A stretch of 64,000 nt of DNA, from positions 563,042,176 through 563,106,175 of the forward strand of contig NC_058521.1 of the NCBI RefSeq assembly GCF_904849725.1, read 5' to 3'. Source of the stretch: Hordeum vulgare subsp. vulgare. Lineage: Eukaryota > Streptophyta > Magnoliopsida > Poales > Poaceae. Below, piece after piece: positions 1 through 9,116 of the stretch; position 1 is the first letter of the stretch; every line of letters begins with the position of its first letter. Made by a program: the position numbers and the translations under genes. A model generated the notes under the pieces. It saw only the letters and a list, made by a program, of their open reading frames with translations, was not told where the DNA came from and ran no database searches.

Positions 1-838
1 AAAACCAAGCACTTCTCCTATTGCAAGAATCATAGATCAAGTTGGCCAAACAAAACCCACAACTTGAAGATAATTACAAGGATATGAAATCCTGCATATA
101 AGAGATCAGAAGAAACTCAAATAAGATTCATTGATAATCTGATCATAAATCCACAATTCATCGGATCTCGACAAACACACCGCAAAGAAGATTACATCAG
201 ATAGATCTCCATGAAGATCATGGAGAACTTTGTATTAAAGATCCAAGAGAGAGAAGAATCCATCTAGCTACTAGCTATGGACCCGAAGGTCTATGGTGAA
301 CTACTCACGCATCATCGGAGAGGCAATGGTGTTGATGAAGAAGCCCTCCGTATCCGAATCCCCCCTCCGACAGGGCACCAGAACCTGCCCCAGATGGGAT
401 CTTGTGGAGACAGAAGCTTGCCGGCGGCGGAAAAGTATTTTCGTGAATCTCTCGCGTAGTTTTGGATTTATTCGGGAATTTATAGGCGGAAGAGGTAGGG
501 CAGACGAGCCACAAGGGGCCCACAAGCGTGCTAGGCGCCCCCCTGGCCGCGCCTAGGGGGCTTGTGGCCTCCCCGGGTAGCCTCTCCCTTGGTTATCACG
601 TCCCCTGCGTATCTTCTGTTCTAGAAAAAATCTTTTCGGAAGTTTTATTCCGTTTGGACTCCGTTTAATATTCTCCTCTGAAAAGGGTCAAAAACACGGA
701 AAAAACAGGAACTGGCACTTGGCACTGAGTTAATTAGTTAGTCCCAAAAAAGATATAAAAGGCATACAAAACATCCAAAGTTTGACAAGATAATAGCATG
801 GAACCATCAAAAATTATAGATACGTTGGAGACGTATCA
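1..838 (-). mobile_element. Element B 3' LTR, cut by the window edge
   Basis: Read on the minus strand it begins TGATACGTCTCCAACG at 838 and is collinear with 16143-15306. It contains a GC-rich hairpin (stems 521-527 with 560-566 and 531-538 with 549-556) and a TATA-like TATAAATT on the minus strand at 477-484. The missing remainder (about 670 bp by comparison with the 5' LTR) lies beyond base 1. Confidence 0.85.
521..566. promoter_or_regulatory. GC-rich hairpin upstream of the LTR TATA box (element B)
   Basis: Outer arms CACAAGC/GCTTGTG and inner arms CTAGGCGC/GCGCCTAG form a long dyad. In minus-strand orientation it ends 36 bp before TATAAATT (477-484). The equivalent in the other LTR is at 15822-15870, with a weaker outer arm. 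Confidence 0.6.
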
Positions 839-2649
839 AGCATACCCAGGCTTAACTCCTGCTCGTCCTTGAGTAGGGAAGTTATAAAGACTGAATTTTT
901 TATGTGGAATGCTACCTAGCATAGTTGTCCTTTGTAACTTCTTTCAAGTGACATGAATGTTCAGATCCGTAAGATTCAAAACAATAGTTTGCTATTGACA
1001 TGAAAACAATAATACTTCAAGCAAACTAGCAAGGTAATCATGAACTTTCAAAATAACAAGGCCAAAGAAAGTTATCCCTACAAAATCATATAGTCTGGCT
1101 ATGCCCCATCATCCCCACACAACTAATTTAAATCATGCACAGCCCCGGTATTGGCCAAGTAATTGTTTCCGCACTCTTAATTTCTCAAACCTTTTTCAAC
1201 TCTCACACAATACATGAGCGTGAGCCATGGACATAGCACTGTAGGTGGAATAGAGTGTGGTGGAGGTTGTGAGTCAAAAAGGAGGAGATGGTCACATCGA
1301 CTCGGCGTATCAAAGGGCTATGGAGATGCCCATTAATATATATGAATGTGAATGAGTATGGATTGCCATACAACGGATGCACTAAATCTATAAGTATGTG
1401 AAAGCTCAAAAAGGAGAACTAGTGGGTGTGCATCCAACTTGCTTGCTCACGAAGACCTAGGGCAATTTTGAGGAAGCCCATCATTGGAATATACAAGCCA
1501 AGTTATATAATGAAGATTCCCACTAGCATATGGTGGTGAAAAAACGAGATGCTCTCAATCATGAAGAACATGGTGCTATTATGAAGCACAAGTGTGGAAA
1601 GAAATAGTAGCATTATCCCTTCTCTCTTTTTCTCTCTTTCTTTTTGTTTGGGCTCTTTGGCCTCTTTCCATAGCTCCCTTTTTTGTGTGGGCATCTTTGG
1701 CCTCTCTTTTTTATTTCCTCACATGGGACAATGCTCTAATAATGATGATAATTACACTTTAATCTACTCAAAGCTTAATGCTAGAACAATGATGACTCTA
1801 TAGGAAATGCCTCCGGTAGTGTACCGGGATGTGCAACGATCTAGCTTCGCGTTTGACGTTGAAACATCTCGCTAGCTATCTTACGATCATGCAATGGCAA
1901 TATGAGAGTGACGACACAAGTCATGAGACGGAACTGTGGGAGTTGCATGGCAATATATCTCGGAATGGCTATGAAAATGCCATAGTAGGTAGGTATGGTG
2001 GCTGTTTTGAGGAAGGCATATGGTGGGTTTGTGCACCGGTGAAAATTGCACGGCACTAGAGAGGCTAGCAACGGTGGAAGGTGAAAGTGCATCTATACCA
2101 TGGGCTCACATTAGTCATGAAGAACTCACATACTTATTGTGAAAGTTTTTATTAGTAATCGAAACAAAGTGCTAAACGCATACTCCTAGGGGAAGGGTTG
2201 GTAGGTGTTAACCATCACGCGATCCCGACCGCAACACAAAGGATGACAATCAATAGATCAATTATGCTCCGACTTCCTAACATAGCGGTTCACCATACGT
2301 GCATGTTATGGGAATCACTAACTTCAACACAAGTATTTCTAAATTCACAACACCGTACTAACATAACTCTTAATATTACCAAATACACGTCTCAAAAATA
2401 ATTGAGAGGAATCAAACTTCTCTTTCTAATCAATGCACATGAAGATGGAAGTTTTATTGTATACTCTTTCGGTACTTATCACCTTTGGGACTACTTTAAT
2501 AGCACAAGCCAACTACCAAGTTACGCCCCGCCGTGCTCAAAAAGATCTAAGTGAAGCACATAGAGAAAAATAATCTAGCTCAAAAGATATAAGCGAAGCT
2601 CAACGAGTATTCAAGCAAATTCACGATGAGTGCATGTCTCTGTCAAAAG
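839..2649 (-). other. Element B internal 3' region, non-coding
   Basis: This stretch connects element A's left target duplication to B's 3' LTR. On the minus strand it ends in a purine run (about 840-860) next to the LTR, fitting a polypurine tract. Short ORFs here have no recognisable domain and no conserved context. I see no gene. Confidence 0.6.
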
Positions 2650-2654
2650 GTGTG
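2650..2654. repeat. Target site duplication of element A, left (GTGTG)
   Basis: GTGTG directly precedes the LTR start TGATACATC and is repeated exactly at 12717-12721. Confidence 0.9.
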
Positions 2655-4319
2655 TGATACATCTCCATCGTATCTACTTTTCCAAACTCTTTTGCCCTTG
2701 TTTTGGACTCTAATTTGCATGATTTGAATGGAACTAACCTGGACTGACGTTGTTTTCAGCAGAATTGCCTTGGTGTTGTTTTTGTGCAGAAATGAAAGTT
2801 CTCACGACGTCCTGAAAATTTACGGAGAATATTTTTGGAAAATATGAAAAATACCTGCGCAAAGATCCACCTGAGGGGGTGGGCCAGTGGGCCACAAGCC
2901 CTGTAGCCGCCACCCCCTGGTGGCGGCTAGCAAGCTTGTGGGGGCCACGTGTCTCTGCCGCCCCCAATCTCAGCTCTATAAGTTCACTTTCGTCCCAGAA
3001 AAAATCAAGAGAGAAGATTTCGTCGCGTTTGCGATACGGAGGCGCCGCCACATCCTGTTCTTCATTCGGAGGGCAGATCTGGAGTCCGTTTTGGGCTCCA
3101 GAGAGGGGAAATCATCGACATCATCATCATCAACCTTCTTCCCTCTCCAATTCCATGAAGCTCTTCATTGTTCGTGAGTAATCTATCCGTAGGCTCGCTG
3201 GGCGGTGATGAGTAGGATGAGATCTATCATGTAATCGAGTTAGTTTTGACGGGGATTGATCCCTAGTATCCACTATGTTCTGAGATTGATGTTGCTACTA
3301 CTTTGCCATGCTTAATGCTTGTCACTAGGGCCCGAGTGCCATGATTTCAGATCTGAAATTATTATGTTGTCACCAATATATGTGTGTTTTAGATCCAATC
3401 TTGCAAGTTGTAGTTACCTACTACGTGTTATGACCCGGCAACCCCGGAGTGACAATAACCGGAACCACTACCGGTGATGACCATAGTTTGAGGAGTTCAT
3501 GTGTTCACCAAGTGCTAATGCGTTGGTCCGGTTCTTTATTAAAAGGAGAACCTTAATATCCCGTAGTTTCCTTTTGGACCCTGCTGCCACGGGAGGGATG
3601 GACAATAGATTTCATGGAAGTTCTTTTCCCTAAGCACGTATGACGACACACGGAATGCATGCCTACATCACATCGACGAACGGGAGCTAGCCACATATCT
3701 CTCCGTGTTATAACTGTTGAATGATGAATATCATCCAAACAAATCACCGACCCATTGCCTATGAGTTTGTCCCACTGATGTTGTTACTTGTCTTGCTCTG
3801 CTGCTACTGCTGTTACTTGTCTTGTTGTGCTACTGCCGCTTGCTACTGTTGCTACTTGCTACTGTTGTCACTACTGTTGTTCCTTGCCACTGCTATTACT
3901 CGTTACACTGCTCTTACCTGCTACAATTTTGGTACGCTGGTCGTTGACGGGAACACACAATTTCCGTCAACGGGCAACTTCTGGCGCCATTGATACAATC
4001 GTTAGGAATAGTCTGCCATCAACAGATCATTTCTGACACCGTTGTTATCATACTACTTTGCTGCTCATACATTGCTTGCATATACTAATCTTTCAGGTGT
4101 GGTCGAATCTGACACATTCAGCTGCTAATACTTGAGAGTATCCTCTCACCTCCTATAGGCGTATCAACAAATTTGGGTCGAATACTCTACCCTCGAAAAC
4201 TGCTGCGATCCCACGCGCTGGTGGGCCGTCAACAACATTCTTCTAGTTTCGATTGCCGGAGAGTGCTAGCAGCATTCTTCCGGTGCCGTTGCAGGGGAAG
4301 GTCTGCTGTCACGGAGTCA
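2655..4319 (+). mobile_element. Element A 5' LTR (1665 bp)
   Basis: Starts TGATACATCTCC and ends CGGAGTCA, matching 11051-12716 throughout. It contains a GC-rich hairpin (2892-2941) and a TATA-like TATAAG at 2977-2982, followed by a leader-like stretch. A pyrimidine-rich CTGCTACTG-type run lies at 3780-3920. The 5' and 3' copies differ at scattered positions, so this is not a very recent insertion. Confidence 0.93.
2892..2941. promoter_or_regulatory. GC-rich hairpin 35 bp upstream of the TATA box (element A 5' LTR)
   Basis: Outer arms CCACAAGC (2892-2899) and GCTTGTGG (2934-2941). Inner arms TAGCCGCCACC (2904-2914) and GGTGGCGGCTA (2919-2929) are perfectly complementary around a four-base loop CCCT. 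TATAAG follows at 2977. The same arrangement and distance occur in the 3' LTR (11289-11339, TATA at 11375). Confidence 0.75.
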
Positions 4320-4328
4320 ACATTTTTC

Positions 4329-4346
4329 TGGCACCGCTGTCGGGGA
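4329..4346 (+). other. Element A primer-binding site, tRNA-Asp type
   Basis: TGGCACCGCTGTCGGGGA begins nine bases after the LTR end. It matches the complement of the plant tRNA-Asp 3' end (TGGCGCCGTTGCCGGGGA) at 15 of 18 positions, the tRNA sequence being from memory. Confidence 0.7.
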
Positions 4347-4396
4347 GGTATTGCTATATTCTCTGAGTTACTTGGGATTTATATCTGCTGATCACT

Positions 4397-6115
4397 ATGA
4401 AGAATCTGAATGATCCAAAAACCAAAGTCTTGCCCTCAACTACGAGGGGAGGTAAGGAATTGTCATCTAGCTCTGCACTTGATTCACCTTCAGTTATGAG
4501 TAAGTTTGCGACATCACCTCCTGCTAGAAATCTTGATATGCCGCATGTGCTTGATGATGCTTATGATGCTACTACTAGAGATGCTATGCTTGATACTATG
4601 CCTGATACTGCTTTGCCTGATACTACTAGAGATGCTTTGCCTGATGATGCTAGAGATGATATGCCTGATGATGCTAGAGATGCTATGCCTGATACTGCTA
4701 TGCCTGATGATGCTATGCTTGATACTGCTAGAGATACTGCTTTGCCTGATGTTCCACTAGGGGTATTCCTTGATGCTCATCTTGCTAGAGCTACTGCCAA
4801 TGCTCGTGATGCTTCTGAAACTGCCAATACTATTGAGATAGAACATGCTTTTGCTCCTGCTAGATCTAGCTCTCCTAGATATGGATTGCGTGATATACCT
4901 GAGGGTTACGTTATGGAGGGAGAGATAGCTGAGGATTTTCTTGCGTGTAAGGATGCCTATGACGCTGAGAAATTACTTCTCAAGTGGAAGGAAAAATCTC
5001 TAAAAGCTAGGATGAAATACGACCCGAAGTTTGCCACTTCACCTATCTTTATCACTGATAAGGATTATGAATTCTCTGTCGACCCTGAGATAATCTCTCT
5101 AGTCGAATCTGATCCTTTTCACGGTTATGAGTTTGAGATGGTTGTAGCCCATCTTACCAAACTACAAGATATAGCCACCCTTTTCACTAGTGAGGAAAAG
5201 ATCCGCCACTACTATATCCTTAAGATGTTTCCTTTCTCTTTAAAGGATGACGCTAAAGCCTGGTTCACCTCTCTTGCTCCTGGATGTGTGAGTAGTCCCC
5301 AGGATATGGTCTATTACTTCTGTGAGAAATATTTCCCTGCCCATAAGAAGCAAGCTGCCTTGCTGGAAATATACAACTTTGCTCAACTCCAAGAAGAGAG
5401 TCTCCCACAAGATTGGGGGAGGCTCGTCCAGCTACAAAATTCTTTGCCTGATCACCCTCTTAAGAAGAACGAGATACTTGATATCTTCTATAGCGGACTT
5501 ACTGATGCCCCTAGAGACCACCTAGATAGTTGTGACGGTTGTGTTTTTAGGGAACGAACTGTCGAACAAGCTGAGACCCTACTGAATAACATCTTGATCA
5601 ATGATAATGCTTGGACTATTCCCGAACAACCTCCTAAGCCAACTCCGAAGAAAATAGGTATTCTATTCCTTAGTCCCGAAGATATGCAAGAAGCTAAGAA
5701 ATCTATGCAAGAGAAAGGCATTAGATCTGAAGATGTCAAAAATCTACCACCTATCAAAGAGAACCATGGTCTCGATAACCCGATACAAGTAGTAGAAGTG
5801 AATTCTCTACGTAGGTTTGATGAGAGTGATATTCCTTTTGGTAAACCTGCTAGCCTATGCTTTGATGAATTTGACAACTTTGTTGCCAAACAACAGAGTT
5901 TCAATGATTATGTTAGCAGACATTTGGAACAAAGTACTCGTATGCTTAGCCATTTAAGTGCTTGGGTAGACAGAAATGTCAATGATCTGAAGCTTCTGAG
6001 TAAACATGCCTCTATGATTACTACTCAGGTAGAACAAGTACTTAAAGCTCAGAATGACTTGCTCAATGAATTAATGATAACTCTGTCAGAGTCATTACTA
6101 GAGGAGGCAAAATGA
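4397..6115 (+). CDS. Gag polyprotein of element A
   Basis: This 572-codon ORF encodes the structural capsid protein that would package retrotransposon RNA. Residues about 60-115 are a low-complexity acidic stretch of D-x-M/L-P-D units encoded by a DNA minisatellite. Residues about 270-360 carry the Gypsy gag core: FPFSLKDDAKAWF, then a W-G-R-L motif after a QEESL segment, then a short hydrophobic segment ending in FYSGL. I see no CCHC zinc knuckle. The start ATG lies 50 bp after the primer-binding site. The ORF is fully open, which is notable in a copy whose 3' ORF has stops. Its stop overlaps the next start (ATGA), giving a gag/protease overlap of four bases in different frames. Probably functional or only recently dead. 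Confidence 0.88.
   Translation: MKNLNDPKTKVLPSTTRGGKELSSSSALDSPSVMSKFATSPPARNLDMPHVLDDAYDATTRDAMLDTMPDTALPDTTRDALPDDARDDMPDDARDAMPDTAMPDDAMLDTARDTALPDVPLGVFLDAHLARATANARDASETANTIEIEHAFAPARSSSPRYGLRDIPEGYVMEGEIAEDFLACKDAYDAEKLLLKWKEKSLKARMKYDPKFATSPIFITDKDYEFSVDPEIISLVESDPFHGYEFEMVVAHLTKLQDIATLFTSEEKIRHYYILKMFPFSLKDDAKAWFTSLAPGCVSSPQDMVYYFCEKYFPAHKKQAALLEIYNFAQLQEESLPQDWGRLVQLQNSLPDHPLKKNEILDIFYSGLTDAPRDHLDSCDGCVFRERTVEQAETLLNNILINDNAWTIPEQPPKPTPKKIGILFLSPEDMQEAKKSMQEKGIRSEDVKNLPPIKENHGLDNPIQVVEVNSLRRFDESDIPFGKPASLCFDEFDNFVAKQQSFNDYVSRHLEQSTRMLSHLSAWVDRNVNDLKLLSKHASMITTQVEQVLKAQNDLLNELMITLSESLLEEAK
4546..4760 (+). repeat. Coding minisatellite in gag (GATGCTATGCCTGATACT-type units)
   Basis: Imperfect 9-18 bp units of the form GATGCT, ATGCCT, GATACT, AGAGAT are shuffled in frame. 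They encode repeats rich in Asp, Met, Pro and Leu. Unit length is always a multiple of three, so the reading frame is kept. Confidence 0.8.
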
Positions 6116-7260
6116 CTCAGGAACCTTTGTATCCTGAAGGTCATCCTAAGAGAATTGATCAAGATTCTCAAGGAATTAATGCTGATATACCTAGTCATCC
6201 TAAGGAGAAGAAGAAGGATGATAGAAACCTACATGCTAGTTCACCAAATACTGTCACACCCGAAGAACCTAATGATATTTATGCGTCTCATGCAGAAACA
6301 CAATCTGGTGATGAACATGAACCTGGTGACAATATGGACAGTGATGCTCATAATAATGCTCAACCTACCAATGATGAGGATGTGGAGATTGAACCTACGG
6401 TTAATCCTGATAACCCACAACCTAAGAAATACGATAAGAATGACTTCACTGCTAGGAAGCATGGTAAAGAAAGGGAGCCATGGGTTCAGAGATCTATGCC
6501 CTTTCCTCCTAAGCCATCCAAGAAAAAGGATGATGAGGACTTTGAGCGCTTCATTGAGAAAATAAGACCCATCTTTCTACAGATGCGGTTAACTGATATG
6601 CTCAAAATGTATCCATATGCCAAGTACATGAAAGATATCGTGACTAATAAACAGAAGATACCAGATCTTGAGATCTCCACCATGCTTGCCAATTACACTT
6701 TCAAAGGTGGAACTCCTAAGAAACTTGGTGATCCCGGAGTGCCCACTATACCTTGTTCCATTAAAGGAAACTACATAAGAACTGCCTTATGTGACCTTGG
6801 AGCCGGTGTTAGTGTTATGCCGCTCTCTCTTTATCGTAGACTTGAATTGGATAAGTTGACACCCATTGAAATTTCTCTGCAAATGGCCGACAAATCAACT
6901 GCTTTCCCTATCGGCATTTGCGAGGATGTGCCTCTTGTGGTTGCTAACACCACTATCTTAACAGACTTTGTTATCTTGGATATTCCCGAGGACGATGCCA
7001 TGGTTGTCATCCTCGGAAGACCCTTTTTAAACACTGCAGGGGCTGTTATAGATTGCAACAAAGGCAATGTCACTTTCCATGTCAACGGTAATGAGCACAC
7101 AGTGCACTTTCCGAAGAAACGATATCAAGTACATTGCATCAATGCTATCGAAAAGACTTCATCGATTCTTATTGGGAGCTTTGAATGCCCTATTCCTCGT
7201 GTCAAGATGAAGTATGATTTGCTTGTTAGGGAGATACATGTCCCCATTGAGGTGACTTAG
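6112..7260 (+). CDS. Retropepsin-like aspartic protease ORF of element A
   Basis: A 382-codon ORF starting inside the gag stop (ATGA overlap), so it is in a different frame from gag. The first half is charged and low complexity (acidic/Asn-rich). The retropepsin core lies at about residues 200-340, with catalytic Asp228 in DLGAGVSVM and the later hydrophobic ILGRPFLNTAG flap/core segment. This is the typical N-terminal part of a Gypsy pol, but the ORF stops after the protease domain and nothing resembling RT follows. Translation could be by reinitiation at the overlap. A separate intact protease ORF suggests selection on gag processing even without the polymerase. Confidence 0.85.
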   Translation: MTQEPLYPEGHPKRIDQDSQGINADIPSHPKEKKKDDRNLHASSPNTVTPEEPNDIYASHAETQSGDEHEPGDNMDSDAHNNAQPTNDEDVEIEPTVNPDNPQPKKYDKNDFTARKHGKEREPWVQRSMPFPPKPSKKKDDEDFERFIEKIRPIFLQMRLTDMLKMYPYAKYMKDIVTNKQKIPDLEISTMLANYTFKGGTPKKLGDPGVPTIPCSIKGNYIRTALCDLGAGVSVMPLSLYRRLELDKLTPIEISLQMADKSTAFPIGICEDVPLVVANTTILTDFVILDIPEDDAMVVILGRPFLNTAGAVIDCNKGNVTFHVNGNEHTVHFPKKRYQVHCINAIEKTSSILIGSFECPIPRVKMKYDLLVREIHVPIEVT

Positions 7261-8048
7261 TGGCTATTTGAAAATTCTTCGTTCTCTCTTGCGATTCGAA
7301 AAGGTTTTGTCATGAGGACTTGATCAACCCCATTGACGGATTTCTTTCGATGATGATGAATCAAAGAGTCACATACCTCTGTTTTGAGCTTTCATTTTCT
7401 GTTGCTTAGAAGAAAAATGATAGAATTAGTTTAGTTTTTCCTGTTTTTTGTTTTAGCGTCCCGGAGAAAAATACCTCGAAAATAAAAGTTCTCCGATGGT
7501 CCTGAAAATTTAGTATGATTTTTCTGGAATATTTGAAAAATATTGGGCCTGAGAGCTGGCCTGGGGGCCTGACCACTGGGACACAAGCCCTGCAGCCGCC
7601 ACCCCCTGGTGGCGGCTAGCAAGCTTGTGGGGCCCACAGGGACCCCCTCCACTCATTCCAGCTCCCATCCTCTTCTTCCACCTCCAGAAAAAATTGTTTC
7701 GTAGCTCAAACCCGTGTTCTTGCTCATTTGGCTGTGATTTTCGATCTCCTTGCTCAAAGCACCAATCTCCAAACCGTTTTGGGGAAATTACTCCTTGGTA
7801 AGTAACTCCTACATTGGTCCAATTAGTTTTTGCTCTAGTGCTTTATCCTTCGCGTATTCTTGCTACCTTGGTGACCCTGTTCTTGAGCTAGAAATGTTGA
7901 TTTTAGCTGGTCCCAAGTAGTTTTAGCGCGTGATATGGTCTCTAGGCACTAGTAGGAGTAGTTGCTACAAGTTGGGTTAATCTTTATTCACTTTTCTTTC
8001 GAAGTCTCTAAAAATTTCAGAATTTTTCAGAGCTAGAAAAAGGAAAAG
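7261..8048 (+). other. Spacer between protease and 3' ORF, with an LTR-derived module
   Basis: The segment 7440-7700 is recognisably homologous to LTR positions 2780-3005. It shares AAAGTTCTC, GTCCTGAAAATTTA, GAAAAATA, the full GC hairpin (7582-7630) and CCAGAAAAAAT downstream. The LTR TATA motif (CTCTATAAG) corresponds to CTCCCATCC here, so it is missing. The module lies about 420 bp before the 3' ORF and may be an internal leader or former promoter. Confidence 0.7.
7582..7630. promoter_or_regulatory. GC-rich hairpin, internal copy (element A)
   Basis: ACAAGC and GCTTGTGG outer arms enclose CAGCCGCCACC/GGTGGCGGCTA with loop CCCT, nearly identical to the LTR hairpin. It stands upstream of the 3' ORF and not in an LTR. 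Confidence 0.7.
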
Positions 8049-9116
8049 ATGAGGAGGTTCTTGAGAGGCTCTTCAGGCCGTAACCCCAAGGAGGATGAGA
8101 ATAACCACCCCAAGTGCGTAGTTCATCGAGTCATAGAAGTTCGAGCGTGTGAGTGGCCAAGTGATGAATTTTTGCGCGCCGCTGGGCTTTATGAAGACTT
8201 TTATTACTTGGTGGAGAACGCAGGTCTTACTGCGTTCGTTGAAGATAAGTGCTCACAATACCTCCTCCTCACCAATATTTTCGTTCAAAGCTTCAAATTT
8301 TATCCGAGGAAGAATCCTCCCATGGTTGACTTCATGATATACGATGTCCCCCAGTGCATGACGCTACAGGATTTTTGCAATGTATGCAAATTACCTTATG
8401 TTGGGGATATCCGTGATCCTCGTCCACGGGACTTGGAGGATTTCATTGGTACTATTGTTGTTGGAGAGGAGAGAGGAGTGTCTCGCGCTAGAATTGCTAG
8501 CATACATTTTCCTATGCTTCGGTAGTTCTCATTATTTGTGGGAAAATGTTTGATTGGCCGTGGGGAGGCTGGATCACTTAGTTCTCCAGACCTTGCGGTT
8601 TTGCGCGAAGGCCTTTATAACGATAAGACTTATAGCCTAGGTGCTATAGTGGCCCAGCGGTTGAACACCAACCGTTCCAAGGGTGTCGTCTATGGAGGTA
8701 TCTATGCTACCCGTCTTGCCAGACACTTTGAGATACCCATTAGACTGGGAGAGGAAGGAGAGATGCTTCTCCGTGAGAAATATCTGGATTATGACAACAT
8801 GGTTCGCCATGATTTTTTGGATAGAGATGCTAGTAGACGGATGATTTATAACCTGGTATTTAGTCAGGGTACTCGAGAGACTATTACTTTGCCTGCTCCT
8901 TCTTTGTTCGATCTTCATGTAGGCAGGTACACTATTATGCCCTCGGACATCTACGCATATTGGGGCTTGGCCCAACCACAGGTGCCCGTGCCCGAGCCGC
9001 CAGTCGAGTACCAGACGCCAGTTTATCACTGAGAGCCAGAGGAGCTCACACAGCAGTGGCATCCACAGTCTGCTCCAGAGTATCCCGGAGCTGGTTATTT
9101 CCCACCTTGGGAGTAG
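8049..9116 (+). pseudogene. Athila-type 3' ORF (function unknown), two in-frame stops
   Basis: One continuous frame of 355 codons is interrupted by TAG at 8523 and TGA at 9030, ending with TAG at 9114. The protein has a basic N-terminus, then a conserved-looking globular part (FVEDKCSQYLLLTNIFVQSF, and after the first stop RGLYNDKTYSLGAIVAQRL-like residues). It ends in a proline/glutamine-rich tail. It resembles the plant-specific protein that accompanies Athila-lineage elements (Athila ORF-1 / putative plant transposon protein). That assignment is tentative. No transmembrane segment is evident, so I do not call it envelope. It follows the LTR-like module at 7440-7700. Confidence 0.6.

Noticed and set aside
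3780..3920. Leu/Cys-rich hydrophobic ORFs in the LTRs of element A (also 12150-12310)
   Set aside because: They come from a CTGCTACTG-type pyrimidine-rich repeat in the LTR and are not membrane protein genes.
8049..9116. Envelope gene of a plant retrovirus-like element
   Set aside because: Position fits, but I see no signal peptide, no transmembrane helix and no cysteine pattern. It fits better an Athila-type ORF of unknown function.
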